DNA from: Halapricum desulfuricans
GTDB lineage: Archaea; Halobacteriota; Halobacteria; Halobacteriales; Haloarculaceae
DNA: 64,000 nucleotides
Direction of reading: 5' to 3'
Assembly: GCF_017094505.1 (NCBI RefSeq)
Contig: NZ_CP064787.1
Coordinates: forward strand, 2,170,001-2,234,000
The translations under genes and the position numbers were made by a program. Below the pieces are notes generated by a model. The model saw only the letters and a list, made by a program, of their open reading frames with translations. It searched no databases and was not told the DNA's origin. Shown in pieces: positions 29,268 through 37,627 of this stretch; the first letter of the stretch is position 1; each line of letters starts with the position of its first letter.

Positions 29268-30278
29268 ATGGCCGAGCGACCTGGAGACACGATGCGCGAG
29301 CGGGCCGACGAGAGCTCGCGGGTTCTCTGGCTGTTACTGAACGCCGACCGCTGGCTCGTCACCGCTGTCCTCTCGGCGGTCCTGTTCTGTTCGATCGTCC
29401 TCGTCGGGTTACTCGTCCCCGAACCGGGGCTCCGGGCCGGCGACCCGATCGAGACGCTCTATCAGGCGCTGATCACGTCGACGGTGACTGGCGTGACGCT
29501 CGTGCTGACGCTGAGCCAGCTGGTGCTCTCACAGGAACTCGGGTCGGCCGGCGACCAGCGCGAGCGGATGCAGGGCGCGCTCTCGTTTCGTCGGGACGTG
29601 GCCGACGCGGTCGATACCGCGGTCAGTCCGGCCGAGCCGTCGGCGTTTCTCCGCGCGCTCGTTGGGGCGACCCGCGACCGTGCCGAGGCGATCGACGACG
29701 CGCTCGCCGACCTCGAACCGGACGCACGCGACCGCGTGACGCCGTATCTCGACGCCGTGATCGAGAACGCCGACAGCGTGACAGAGCAACTCGACGGCGC
29801 CACCTTCGGCGAGTTCGACGTCGTCCGTGCGGCGCTGAACTACAACTACTCCTGGAAGCTCTACGAGGGACGATCGATCCGCGAGACGAGCGAGACCGAC
29901 CTCCCCGAAGCCGCCGTGACGGAACTGGAATCGTTGCTCGATCTCCTGGAACTGTTCGGCCCGGCTCGAGAGCACTTCAAGACGCTGTACTTCCAGTGGG
30001 AGCTGTCGAACCTCTCGCGAACGTTGCTGTACACCGCTGTTCCGGCACTGGCGGTCGCCGTCTCCTCGTTGCTGTTTCTCGATCCGTCGGCGATCGACGG
30101 CGCGACCGTCGGCGTCGACCACGCGCTCGTTCTCGTCGCCGCGACGACAACGGTCTCGCTGGTGCCGTTCACGATTCTGCTCGCGTACGTGCTTCGGATC
30201 GTGACAGTCACGAAACGGACGCTCTCGATCGGGCCGTTCGTCCTCCGGGAGACCGATCGATCCGGAGACATCTCCTAA
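29268..30278 (+). CDS. Haloarchaeal four-helix membrane protein of unknown function
   Basis: 336 aa. Two N-terminal membrane helices (about residues 28-50 and 62-85), a ~170-residue soluble helical region rich in Asp/Glu with the sequence DVVRAALNYNYSWKLYEGR, and two C-terminal helices (about 250-320, including LVPFTILLAYVLRIVTVTKR). I recognise it as a conserved haloarchaeal type but not a named family. The position 51 bp after coxA suggests a respiratory or membrane role, which is an inference. Confidence 0.75.
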   Translation: MAERPGDTMRERADESSRVLWLLLNADRWLVTAVLSAVLFCSIVLVGLLVPEPGLRAGDPIETLYQALITSTVTGVTLVLTLSQLVLSQELGSAGDQRERMQGALSFRRDVADAVDTAVSPAEPSAFLRALVGATRDRAEAIDDALADLEPDARDRVTPYLDAVIENADSVTEQLDGATFGEFDVVRAALNYNYSWKLYEGRSIRETSETDLPEAAVTELESLLDLLELFGPAREHFKTLYFQWELSNLSRTLLYTAVPALAVAVSSLLFLDPSAIDGATVGVDHALVLVAATTTVSLVPFTILLAYVLRIVTVTKRTLSIGPFVLRETDRSGDIS

Positions 30279-30283
30279 CAGAC

Positions 30284-30370
30284 CTAGCCGATCACGAGCG
30301 CGAACCCGGCGGCGAACATCATGATCGCGACCGCCGCCAGCACGACCAATAGCAGTTCCTTCTCTGACAT
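30284..30370 (-). CDS. 28-residue single-helix membrane microprotein
   Basis: ATG at 30370, stop TAG ending at 30284, 28 codons. The product MSEKELLLVVLAAVAIM then MFAAGFALVIG is a charged N-terminus followed by one clean membrane helix and nothing else. Good wobble-GC bias and absence of an overlapping alternative make it credible. It lies between the membrane gene after coxA and a divergent 85-aa membrane gene. Tiny one-helix subunits are known in heme-copper oxidases, so a small accessory subunit is one possibility; this is not shown. Confidence 0.6.
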   Translation of the reverse strand: MSEKELLLVVLAAVAIMMFAAGFALVIG

Positions 30371-30429
30371 TGTTCGACGTTATCGCCGGAAGTGAAAAGC
30401 CTAATCGCTCCCGGCACCAATCGGGGGTT

Positions 30430-30687
30430 GTGCCACGACGTCTGTCCGGGCGGCGGGTGATCTACGCCGTCTACGCCGCCATCGTCTCGATCGCCGGGCT
30501 CCTGGGGTTCATCCTCGGGGCGATCAACCCGGAGGGGATGGATCCGACGCTGTTTTTCGTCGTCGATCTACCCGCGACGCCGGTCGGGATGGTGATCTTC
30601 GGCGTCTCGACGGTCGGCGTTGGTCTGGGCGTGCTGCTGTTGCTCGTCGCGTTCGTCGCTGACCGGTACGACGACGCCGCAGTGTAA
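30430..30687 (+). CDS. Small two-helix membrane protein
   Basis: 85 aa from a GTG start giving MPRRLSGRRVIYAVYAAIV. Basic N-terminus, helix at about 10-33 (VYAAIVSIAGLLGFILGAI), a short loop with NPEGMDPTLFFVVDLPATP, then a second helix (about 50-77) and the acidic end DRYDDAAV. Resembles an uncharacterised haloarchaeal family often found near cytochrome oxidase genes. Divergent from the microprotein, with 59 bp between the starts. Confidence 0.65.
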   Translation: MPRRLSGRRVIYAVYAAIVSIAGLLGFILGAINPEGMDPTLFFVVDLPATPVGMVIFGVSTVGVGLGVLLLLVAFVADRYDDAAV

Positions 30688-30690
30688 CGG

Positions 30691-31515
30691 TCACCAACCG
30701 TCGGCCTCGTCCGCATCGTTTTCCCCCATTCGCTCGGTCGTCTCGACGAGCGGGTGGCGGGCGTAATCGACGATGGTGATGTCGTCGACCGACTGCAGGT
30801 CCTCTTCTTCGGCGGTCTTGGCCATCTCGAGTTCGACGGCGCGGTCGACGCGGATGACGTACGCCTCCATTTCCTCGATGCCGAGTTCGCTGGCCGCGGT
30901 CGTCCGGTGATGGCCGTCGACGAGCAGGAGTTCGCCGTCGTTGTCGACGACGACCAGCGGTTCGGCCAGCCCCCGTTCCAGCTCGTAACTCCGTCCCTCG
31001 AGCTCGTCGGCATAGACGCGAGTCTGTGTCGGCCGGAGCGCGGCAAGCGAGACCTGGCGGCGCTCCTGGTCGGCCTCGACACCGTGGACCTCCTCGATCG
31101 TCTCCTGGAGTTCCTCGACTTTGTCGGGTGTCGCGCGCTCGATCTGGCTGCGAATGACGTCGGTGTTCGAGATGATCCCGACCAGATCGCCGTCGTCGTC
31201 GACGACCGGCAACCGCTGGATGCCCGATCGCAGGATGACCCGTGCGGCGTCGTCCAGGTCCATCTCGGGGTGGGCGACGAGCAGGTCCGTGCTCATGACC
31301 TCGCTGATCTCCGTGTCGTCGTCGGCCAGCAGGAGGTCGCTCGCGCTGACGAACCCCTCGACGTGGCTGTCGTCGGTGACCGGAAGTCCGCTGTGGTCGT
31401 CGCTGTCTGCGATTCGTCTGGCGACCTCGCCGACCGTCGACGTCGGCGTAACTGTCGAGACCTCCCGGGTCATGTACTCTTCGACCGTCAGCGACCCATC
31501 GGAACTGTCCATCAT
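30691..31515 (-). CDS. CBS-pair protein fused to a ParB-like nuclease domain
   Basis: 274 aa. Residues ~8-125 form two CBS repeats (VEEYMTREVSTVTPTSTVGE and ISEVMSTDLLVAHPEMDLDD, each ending in an LPV-type strand), which typically bind adenine nucleotides. Residues ~150-235 are ParB/sulfiredoxin-like, with the signature VVVDNDGELLLVDGHHRTTAASELG. The fusion suggests a nucleotide-sensing switch on a ParB-fold CTPase/nuclease-like unit. No chromosome-partition genes are adjacent. Convergent with the small membrane protein, 3 bp apart. Confidence 0.85.
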   Translation of the reverse strand: MMDSSDGSLTVEEYMTREVSTVTPTSTVGEVARRIADSDDHSGLPVTDDSHVEGFVSASDLLLADDDTEISEVMSTDLLVAHPEMDLDDAARVILRSGIQRLPVVDDDGDLVGIISNTDVIRSQIERATPDKVEELQETIEEVHGVEADQERRQVSLAALRPTQTRVYADELEGRSYELERGLAEPLVVVDNDGELLLVDGHHRTTAASELGIEEMEAYVIRVDRAVELEMAKTAEEEDLQSVDDITIVDYARHPLVETTERMGENDADEADGW

Positions 31516-31628
31516 CGAACGTAACGGCGCCGTGATTCAAAAACCCCACGTCAGACGGGCCGACATCGATGCGTCCGTGACTGTCGACCGCTGGCCCCTC
31601 GCTCGATGTCCGGTTTCACAAAACCAAA

Positions 31629-31934
31629 GTGGACGTGACGCGCGCGATCGGTCAGGAGTGGACCGACGAGGACAGCTACGGCGCGCCGGGCCACGACTCG
31701 CCCGGCCACGGCTCGATGTGGGTCGTGGAGAGCGAAGGCGCAGTCGTCGAACACACGAGCCTGGCCCACGACGGCCTGATCGTCACCGGGATGGCGACCG
31801 CGACGACCTACGGCCTCCCGCAGATGGGGGCGATCTTCGGCGCGATGCTGGTCTCGGGCAAGCGCGCGGCGCAGGTCGCGCTCGAGGAACTCGGGGTCGA
31901 TCTGACCAGTCAGACCGTCGCGCCCGACGACTAG
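31629..31934 (+). pseudogene. thi4: C-terminal fragment of thiazole synthase Thi4
   Basis: About 101 codons. [38 protein letters not shown] and [23 protein letters not shown] match the last third of archaeal Thi4 (adenosine thiazole synthase of thiamine synthesis; intact proteins ~300 aa). The N-terminal FAD/NAD-binding two thirds, including the active-site Cys/His region, are missing. The only available starts are internal (GTG 31629). The sequence keeps normal coding bias and has no internal stop, so the deletion looks recent or the fragment is retained. Divergent from the CBS-ParB gene. Confidence 0.8.
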
Positions 31935-31963
31935 AAGCGAGGTGAATCGAAGCGAGGTGAATC
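31934..31963 (+). repeat. Two 15-bp tandem repeats
   Basis: GAAGCGAGGTGAATC occurs twice back to back directly after the thi4 fragment's stop. The remaining gap to porA (31964-32169) holds an AT-rich promoter stretch and no gene. Confidence 0.8.
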
Positions 31964-32084
31964 GCTGTCAACACCACTAGCAACCCCGGCAGGGTTCGAC
32001 CTACCTCTCGCAACCGCAGCGGCCCAGAGTCGGCAACAAGTTCCGATAAATTTCCCAACCAGACACGACTGAATCATAACAATC

Positions 32085-32100
32085 ATTATCGTATAAGTCA
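32085..32100 (+). promoter_or_regulatory. Candidate porAB promoter
   Basis: CATTATCGTATAAGTC, with a TATA-like GTATAA, is the only AT-rich box in the porA upstream region, about 75 bp before the ATG at 32170. A leader of ~45 nt is implied. Confidence 0.45.
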
Positions 32101-32169
32101 GTGACAACGCTTTTGTCTGGGGGAATCCTGGTTCGTATACGGCGCCCGCAGGGGGCCGATGATTTACCC

Positions 32170-34077
32170 ATGCCAGAGCCAGAAGACCTCATTTGGCGAA
32201 TCGCAGGCGGTTCCGGCGACGGGATCGACTCGACGAGCCAGAACTTCGCGAAGGCCCTGATGCGTTCGGGACTTAACGTATTCACACATCGACACTATCC
32301 GTCGCGGATCCGCGGTGGTCACACGTACGTCGAGGTACGTGCCGGCAACGGGCCGGTCGACTCGCGCGGCGACGGATACAACTTCCTCCTCACGCTCGGG
32401 GACAGCTTCGCTCGGAACCCGAGCGAGGACGCCTACTACGGCAACGAGGAGGCCAAGCCGCTGACGGAGAACCTCGACGACCTCAACGAGGGCGGCATCG
32501 TCGTCTACGACGAGGGGCTGCTCGACGAGGAAGACGTCGAGGCGATCAACCTCGAGGAGCGCGCCGAGGAGAACGGCTGGCACGTCTATCCCGTCGATCT
32601 TCGGGGCATCGCCCGCGAGCACGGTCGCGACGTGATGCGAAACACCGCCGGCGTCGGGTTCACGGCGGCGCTTTTGGACATCGATCCGGCGTACTTCGAG
32701 GAGATCATCTCCAACGGGATGTCCGGGGAGATGAAGGAGGCGAACCTCAAGGTCCTCGAAGACGCCTACGAGCTCGGCCAGGGAGTCGAGCACGCCCACG
32801 ACTGGACCGCGCCGGAAGGCGAGGGCCACGACGAGGATCAGGTCCTGCTGTCGGGCAGTGACGCGATCTCCTACGGGGCGATCGACGAGGGCTGTCGGTT
32901 CATCTCGGGCTATCCGATGACCCCGTGGACCGACGTGTTCACGATCATGTCCCAGAACCTGCCGAAGTTCGGCGGAATCTCCGAGCAGGTCGAAGACGAG
33001 ATCGCCGCCGCGGCGCTGGCGATCGGTGCCTCCCACGCCGGCGTGAAGGCCATGTCCGGCTCCTCGGGCGGTGGCTTCGCGCTGATGTCCGAGCCGCTCG
33101 GGCTCGCGGAGATGACCGAGACGCCGCTCGTGCTCGTCGAGGCGATGCGTGCCGGTCCCTCGACCGGGATGCCGACTAAGCCCGAGCAGGGCGACCTCGA
33201 GCACATCCTCTATACGAGCCAGGGCGATTCGACGCGGGTCGTGTTCGCACCGGCCAACGTCGAGGAGTGTTACACCCAGACCCGCAAGGCCTTCGAGCTG
33301 GCCTACGAGTACCAGATTCCGGCGATCGTCGCCTACGACCAGAAGCTCCAGGGCGAGCTTCGCAACGTCCCCGAGAGCTTCTTCGACGAGGAACCCAACG
33401 CCGACCCCGGCTCGGTACTGACCGAGGAGGAGATCGCCGAGGCCGCCCACCACGCGTCGGACAAGTTCAAGCGGTTCCTCCACGAGCCCGAGGACGGCTC
33501 GAACGTCAGTCCGCGCTCGGTGCCCGGCCAGGAGGGCGGACGCTTCCTCGCGACCGGCAACGAGCACAACGAGGTCGGCCACATCAGCGAGGACCCCGAG
33601 AACCGCGTGATTCAGATGGACCGCCGGATGGGCAAGCTTGACGACATCCGCGAGGAGCTTGACGCCACCGAGCAATCCCACCAGACCTACCACGGTCCGG
33701 AAGACGCCGAGTACGGCATCGTCACCTGGGGCAGCCAGCAGGACACGGTCTTCGAGGCCGTCGACGAACTCAACGAGATGGGACACTCGGTGAAGGCCGT
33801 CGGCGTCTCGGACCTGATGCCGTTCCCCGAAGCGGAGATGACGGAGTTCCTCGAGTCGGTCGAGCACGCCGTCGTGGCGGAGATGAACGCCAGCGGCCAG
33901 CTCCGCGGCCACATCCAGAAGGAGCTTGGCAAGTACGGCGACAAGCTCTCTAGCCTTCTGAAGTACAACGGCAACCCCTTCGAACCGCGCGACATCGTCG
34001 AGGGGTTCGAGACGAGCAATGAGGATGGGGAACTGCCCCACCAGCGAATGACCTACGTCCCCGCGGCAGGTGACTAA
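32170..34077 (+). CDS. porA: 2-oxoacid:ferredoxin oxidoreductase alpha subunit (probably pyruvate)
   Basis: 635 aa. Opens with the fused gamma-like domain (IAGGSGDGIDSTSQNFAKAL, then RGGHTYVEVR), followed by the alpha pyrimidine-binding domain (SGYPMTPWTDVFTIM, GASHAGVKAMSGSSGGGF) and transketolase C-like region (LMPFPEAEMTEFLE). With the beta subunit it oxidatively decarboxylates a 2-oxoacid to acyl-CoA, passing electrons to ferredoxin. Subunit lengths (635 and 311 aa) fit haloarchaeal PorAB better than KorAB, but the two cannot be separated with certainty here. Start MPEPEDLIW is chosen over an upstream in-frame ATG. Three bp separate it from porB. Confidence 0.88.
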   Translation: MPEPEDLIWRIAGGSGDGIDSTSQNFAKALMRSGLNVFTHRHYPSRIRGGHTYVEVRAGNGPVDSRGDGYNFLLTLGDSFARNPSEDAYYGNEEAKPLTENLDDLNEGGIVVYDEGLLDEEDVEAINLEERAEENGWHVYPVDLRGIAREHGRDVMRNTAGVGFTAALLDIDPAYFEEIISNGMSGEMKEANLKVLEDAYELGQGVEHAHDWTAPEGEGHDEDQVLLSGSDAISYGAIDEGCRFISGYPMTPWTDVFTIMSQNLPKFGGISEQVEDEIAAAALAIGASHAGVKAMSGSSGGGFALMSEPLGLAEMTETPLVLVEAMRAGPSTGMPTKPEQGDLEHILYTSQGDSTRVVFAPANVEECYTQTRKAFELAYEYQIPAIVAYDQKLQGELRNVPESFFDEEPNADPGSVLTEEEIAEAAHHASDKFKRFLHEPEDGSNVSPRSVPGQEGGRFLATGNEHNEVGHISEDPENRVIQMDRRMGKLDDIREELDATEQSHQTYHGPEDAEYGIVTWGSQQDTVFEAVDELNEMGHSVKAVGVSDLMPFPEAEMTEFLESVEHAVVAEMNASGQLRGHIQKELGKYGDKLSSLLKYNGNPFEPRDIVEGFETSNEDGELPHQRMTYVPAAGD

Positions 34078-34080
34078 CCA

Positions 34081-35016
34081 ATGAGTGCATTCAGCGCAAT
34101 CGGAGCGGACAGCGAGACAGACGACGAAGCGTTCACGCCGGGAATCGAGCCCCAGCCCACGTGGTGTCCGGGCTGTGGCGACTTCGGCGTGCTCAACGCA
34201 CTGAAAAAGGCGATGCCGGAAGTCGGCCGCAATCCCGACGAGGTGGCCGTGTTCACCGGGATCGGCTGTTCCGGCAAACTGAACAGCTACTTCGAGAGCT
34301 ACGGCTTCCACACGATCCACGGCCGTTCGCTGCCGGTCGCACGTGCGACCAAGCTCGCCAACCCCGGCATCGAAGTGATCGCCGCCGGCGGCGACGGCGA
34401 CGGCTACGGGATCGGGGGCAACCACTTCATCCACACGGCCCGCGAGAACCACGACATGACCTATATCGTGTTCAACAACGAGATCTTCGGGCTGACGAAG
34501 GGCCAGACCTCCCCGACCTCGCCGAAGGGCCACAAGTCCAAGACCCAGCCCTCGGGCAGCGCGAAGGACCCGCTCCGGCCGCTCAGCCTCTCGCTTTCGG
34601 CCGGCGCGTCCTACATCGCTCGCACGGCTGCGGTCAACCCCAATCAGGCCGCGGAGATCCTCGCGGAAGCCATCCAGCACGACGGGTTCGCACACGTCGA
34701 CTTCCTGACCCAGTGTCCGACCTGGAACAAGGACGCCAAGCAGTACGTCCCCTACACGGACATCCAGGAGTCCGACGAGTACGGCCACGACATCAACGAC
34801 CGCGCCGAGGCCGCTCAGGCCATGTACGACGCCGAGTCGAAACTCCACGAGGGCGAGATCCTCACCGGTCGCTTCTACGTCGACGACGAGCGCCCCTCCT
34901 ACACCGCAGAAAAGCAGGCGATCGGCGAGATGCCCGAACAGCCCCTTGCCGAGCGGTACTTCGACGAGGACGCCGAGTGGGACCGATCCTACGAACTCCT
35001 CGAAAAGCACAAATAA
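34081..35016 (+). CDS. porB: 2-oxoacid:ferredoxin oxidoreductase beta subunit (probably pyruvate)
   Basis: 311 aa thiamine-diphosphate subunit. PTWCPGCGDFGVLNAL and GIGCSGKL supply cluster-binding cysteines. GGDGDGYGIGGNHF and the following NNEIFGLTKGQTSPTS form the ThDP/Mg motif (GDGD...N). A further Cys in LTQCPTWN completes the set. Translated together with porA. An Lrp-type regulator follows 69 bp later. Confidence 0.9.
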   Translation: MSAFSAIGADSETDDEAFTPGIEPQPTWCPGCGDFGVLNALKKAMPEVGRNPDEVAVFTGIGCSGKLNSYFESYGFHTIHGRSLPVARATKLANPGIEVIAAGGDGDGYGIGGNHFIHTARENHDMTYIVFNNEIFGLTKGQTSPTSPKGHKSKTQPSGSAKDPLRPLSLSLSAGASYIARTAAVNPNQAAEILAEAIQHDGFAHVDFLTQCPTWNKDAKQYVPYTDIQESDEYGHDINDRAEAAQAMYDAESKLHEGEILTGRFYVDDERPSYTAEKQAIGEMPEQPLAERYFDEDAEWDRSYELLEKHK

Positions 35017-35085
35017 GAGTTCGACGGGACGAACCCCGTTTCCCCCTTCGCAAGGTATTTTTTCGAGCACCGGAAAGAAACGTCT

Positions 35086-35514
35086 ATGAGCGCTGAGTCC
35101 ACGGCGGATCGTATCCTCGCCGTCCTCGAGGAGGACGCCCAGGCGTCGTACGCGGAGATCGCCGAGCGGGCGGACGTATCGAAACCCACGGTCAGAAAGT
35201 ACATCGACAAACTCGAAGAGGAAGGCGTCATCGTCGGCTACTCGGCTGACGTCGATCCGAAGAAGCTCTCGAGCCAGTCGATCGCGATGGTCGGCATCGA
35301 CGTCGAGAGCGAACGTTACGTCGAGGCGACACGCAAGCTGCGAGACCTCCCGGAGGTCGAAGCACTGTACACCTCAAGCGGCGATCACATGCTGATGGCC
35401 GAAGTCCGAGGCCGGGACGGCGACGAGCTGGGTGACATAATCGAAGAGTCGATTCTGAGCATCGAGGGCGTGACGGCTGCCCATCCCTCGTTCCTGCAGG
35501 AACGTCTCAAGTAA
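35086..35514 (+). CDS. Lrp/AsnC family transcription regulator
   Basis: 142 aa. Residues 1-50 are the winged helix-turn-helix (QASYAEIAERADVSKPTVRKYI). Residues 60-140 are the RAM/ACT ligand domain (VEALYTSSGDHMLMAEVRG, the glycine-turn region). Lrp proteins bind amino acids or other small effectors and form octamers. Location directly after porAB on the same strand suggests control of 2-oxoacid metabolism, as inferred from synteny. TATA-like GGTATTTTTTC lies ~30 bp before the ATG. Confidence 0.9.
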   Translation: MSAESTADRILAVLEEDAQASYAEIAERADVSKPTVRKYIDKLEEEGVIVGYSADVDPKKLSSQSIAMVGIDVESERYVEATRKLRDLPEVEALYTSSGDHMLMAEVRGRDGDELGDIIEESILSIEGVTAAHPSFLQERLK

Positions 35515-35612
35515 ACGACGGCGGTTTCGTCTCACTCCGACGAGGGCGGTGGCGCGGTCCGGCGAGGACAGCAACGACGCACTTTTGGCGCTGTAGGTGG
35601 CAGTTCCGTTCT

Positions 35613-37136
35613 ATGCGCGCGCGGCTGGTGGCTGGATCCGGGACACTCGCCTACGAACTCCTCACGCGGCTGAGCGAGGGAGATCGACCGGTCGTCGCCG
35701 TCAGCGACGAGGCGGAGTGGCTGGAGGCGGTCACCGAGAACGTCCCAGGGGCGATCGTTCGTCACGGCGATCCGACCGAGCCAGAGACGTTCGAGGCGAT
35801 CGAGGTCGAGATCGAGAGCGTCCTCGCGTTCGCGGACGATCCCTCGAGGACGGCCGGAATCGTACGCGCGACCGCGGATACCTTTCCAGACGCGTTACGG
35901 ATCGCGTATCTCGGAACGGGGGACGCGGACGCGCGAGCGGCGATCGAGCGGGACGCCGATCGGGTCGTCGACCCGGCGACAGCCACGAAAGCGGCGATCA
36001 CGGATCGGCTGAGCGAGGCCGGGAGTCGCTTTCGAAACTTGCGGCGCGTGTTCGCCGGGATCGAGAGCCCGCTTTCGATTGTCATGCACGACAATCCCGA
36101 CCCGGACGCGATCGCGAGCGCGCTCGCCCTCGCGCGGCTCGCGAACCTGGCCGGGCTCTCGGCGGAGCTGTGTTACTACGGGTCGATCGCCCACCAGGAA
36201 AATCGGGCGTTCGTCAACCTGCTCGATATCGAGCTGACCAACCTCGAGGCCGGCGACGACCTCTCGGCGTTCGGCGGGTTCGCACTGGTCGATCACTCCC
36301 GACCGGGCGTCAACGACCAGTTACCGGTCGAGACGCCAGTCGACGTCGTGATCGATCACCATCCACCCCGGGAGCCGGTCGAGGCGGCGCACGTCGACCT
36401 GCGAAGCGACGTCGGTGCGACGAGCACGCTTCTCGTCGAGTACCTCCAACAGTCGGCGATCGAAATCGACGAGACAGTCGCGACGGCACTGCTGTTCGGG
36501 ATCAGGGTCGATACCGACGAGTTCCGGCGCGAAGTGTGTCGGGCCGACTTCGAAGCGGCCGCGGCCCTGCTCCCGGCGGCGAATCTGGGGACGCTCCAGC
36601 GCATCGAGAATCCGAGCATGTCGCCGGAGACCGTCGAGACGATCGGTCGCGCGATCCGCAACCGGGTCCGTCACGGGCCAGTCGTGATCACCGGTGTCGA
36701 CGATATTCAGGACCGCGACGCGCTGGCCCAGGCCGCCGATCGACTCCTGAACATCGAAGACGTGACCACGACGCTCGTCTACGGGATCGCGAACGGGACG
36801 ATCCACGTCTCGGCACGAACGCGCGGTGCCGACCTGGATATCGGCGAAGCGCTGCGGGACGCGTTCGGGGCTATCGGCAGTGCGGGCGGCCACGCCGACA
36901 TGGCCGGCGCACAGATCGAGACCGGGAGCTTCGAGGCGGCGGGCTTCGAAGCCGACGAACGACCGCTCGTCGAGATCGTCGACGAAATCGTCACGGACCG
37001 GTTTCTCGACGTGCTGGAGGCACGCTGGAACAGGCCGATCCGGACCGGGGCCGGCGAGCAGTATCACGTGGAGGGCGAGGACGACGGGCGTGACGTGTTC
37101 GTCCTCCCGCCCGAGACCGAGTCGATCGACGACTGA
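35613..37136 (+). CDS. DHH-family phosphoesterase with N-terminal TrkA-N-like domain
   Basis: 507 aa. Residues 1-130 resemble a nucleotide-binding (TrkA-N) fold (RARLVAGSGTLAYELL, LRIAYLGTGDADARAAI), although the Gly-rich loop is unusual. Then the DHH core: SIVMHDNPDPDAIASALAL, FALVDHSRPG, DVVIDHHPPRE, and the DHHA1 end GSAGGHADMAGAQIETG. The metal-binding Asp/His set is complete, so it should be an active Mn-dependent phosphodiesterase of the RecJ/nanoRNase/c-di-AMP phosphodiesterase type. Substrate is not determined. Fusion with a K+-transport-type domain hints at a second-messenger role. Confidence 0.88.
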   Translation: MRARLVAGSGTLAYELLTRLSEGDRPVVAVSDEAEWLEAVTENVPGAIVRHGDPTEPETFEAIEVEIESVLAFADDPSRTAGIVRATADTFPDALRIAYLGTGDADARAAIERDADRVVDPATATKAAITDRLSEAGSRFRNLRRVFAGIESPLSIVMHDNPDPDAIASALALARLANLAGLSAELCYYGSIAHQENRAFVNLLDIELTNLEAGDDLSAFGGFALVDHSRPGVNDQLPVETPVDVVIDHHPPREPVEAAHVDLRSDVGATSTLLVEYLQQSAIEIDETVATALLFGIRVDTDEFRREVCRADFEAAAALLPAANLGTLQRIENPSMSPETVETIGRAIRNRVRHGPVVITGVDDIQDRDALAQAADRLLNIEDVTTTLVYGIANGTIHVSARTRGADLDIGEALRDAFGAIGSAGGHADMAGAQIETGSFEAAGFEADERPLVEIVDEIVTDRFLDVLEARWNRPIRTGAGEQYHVEGEDDGRDVFVLPPETESIDD

Positions 37137-37138
37137 TC

Positions 37139-37609
37139 CTACGAGAGCCCGAACAGGTTCGCCAGTGCGATCCCCAGCACGGCGGCGAACGCGAAGTGAA
37201 GCAGCGTCAGAATCGCCGTCGGAACCGCGTCGAGATCGTAGACGCGACTGATCACAAATGCGTCGGCCGACAGCGTCGTGACGACGACTATCAGCACGCC
37301 GAGCTCCTGACTGATGAACGCCACGCGTTCGAGACCGTACCGGCCGAGCAACACCGAGACGAGCGCCGGGGCGGGAGCGACGGTCGCAGCTTTCTGTGTC
37401 GGTACCGTCCCGAGGAAAAACGTCGCCGCGAGATGTAACGTGACGGCGTAGAACAGCGTTGCCACCACGAACGCCGCAAGCAGGGCGACGAGACCGCGAC
37501 CGGGAGACGCCTGGAGAACGGACGCATCCACCGGCGAGGCCGAGGCGACTGTACTCGACAGTTCCGTCAGCGCGGACGCGGCGACTGCGTTCGACACGAG
37601 TACCCGCAT
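37139..37609 (-). CDS. Four-helix membrane protein, uncharacterised
   Basis: 156 aa. A small N-terminal region is followed by four hydrophobic segments (about residues 40-65, 75-90, 103-125, 130-153), including FVVATLFYAVTLHLAATFF and LLHFAFAAVLGIALANLFGL. No motif identifies a function. Haloarchaeal proteins of this type are often next to tbp. Ends 2 bp from the DHH gene (convergent); starts 18 bp after the tbp stop on the same strand. Confidence 0.65.
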   Translation of the reverse strand: MRVLVSNAVAASALTELSSTVASASPVDASVLQASPGRGLVALLAAFVVATLFYAVTLHLAATFFLGTVPTQKAATVAPAPALVSVLLGRYGLERVAFISQELGVLIVVVTTLSADAFVISRVYDLDAVPTAILTLLHFAFAAVLGIALANLFGLS

Positions 37610-37627
37610 GTAGTGGCGGCGGCGAAG

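Noticed and set aside
32164-35070. 968-codon open frame on the minus strand
   Set aside because: It is antisense to porA and porB, whose family motifs and codon bias are clear. Long antisense frames are expected in GC-rich genomes.
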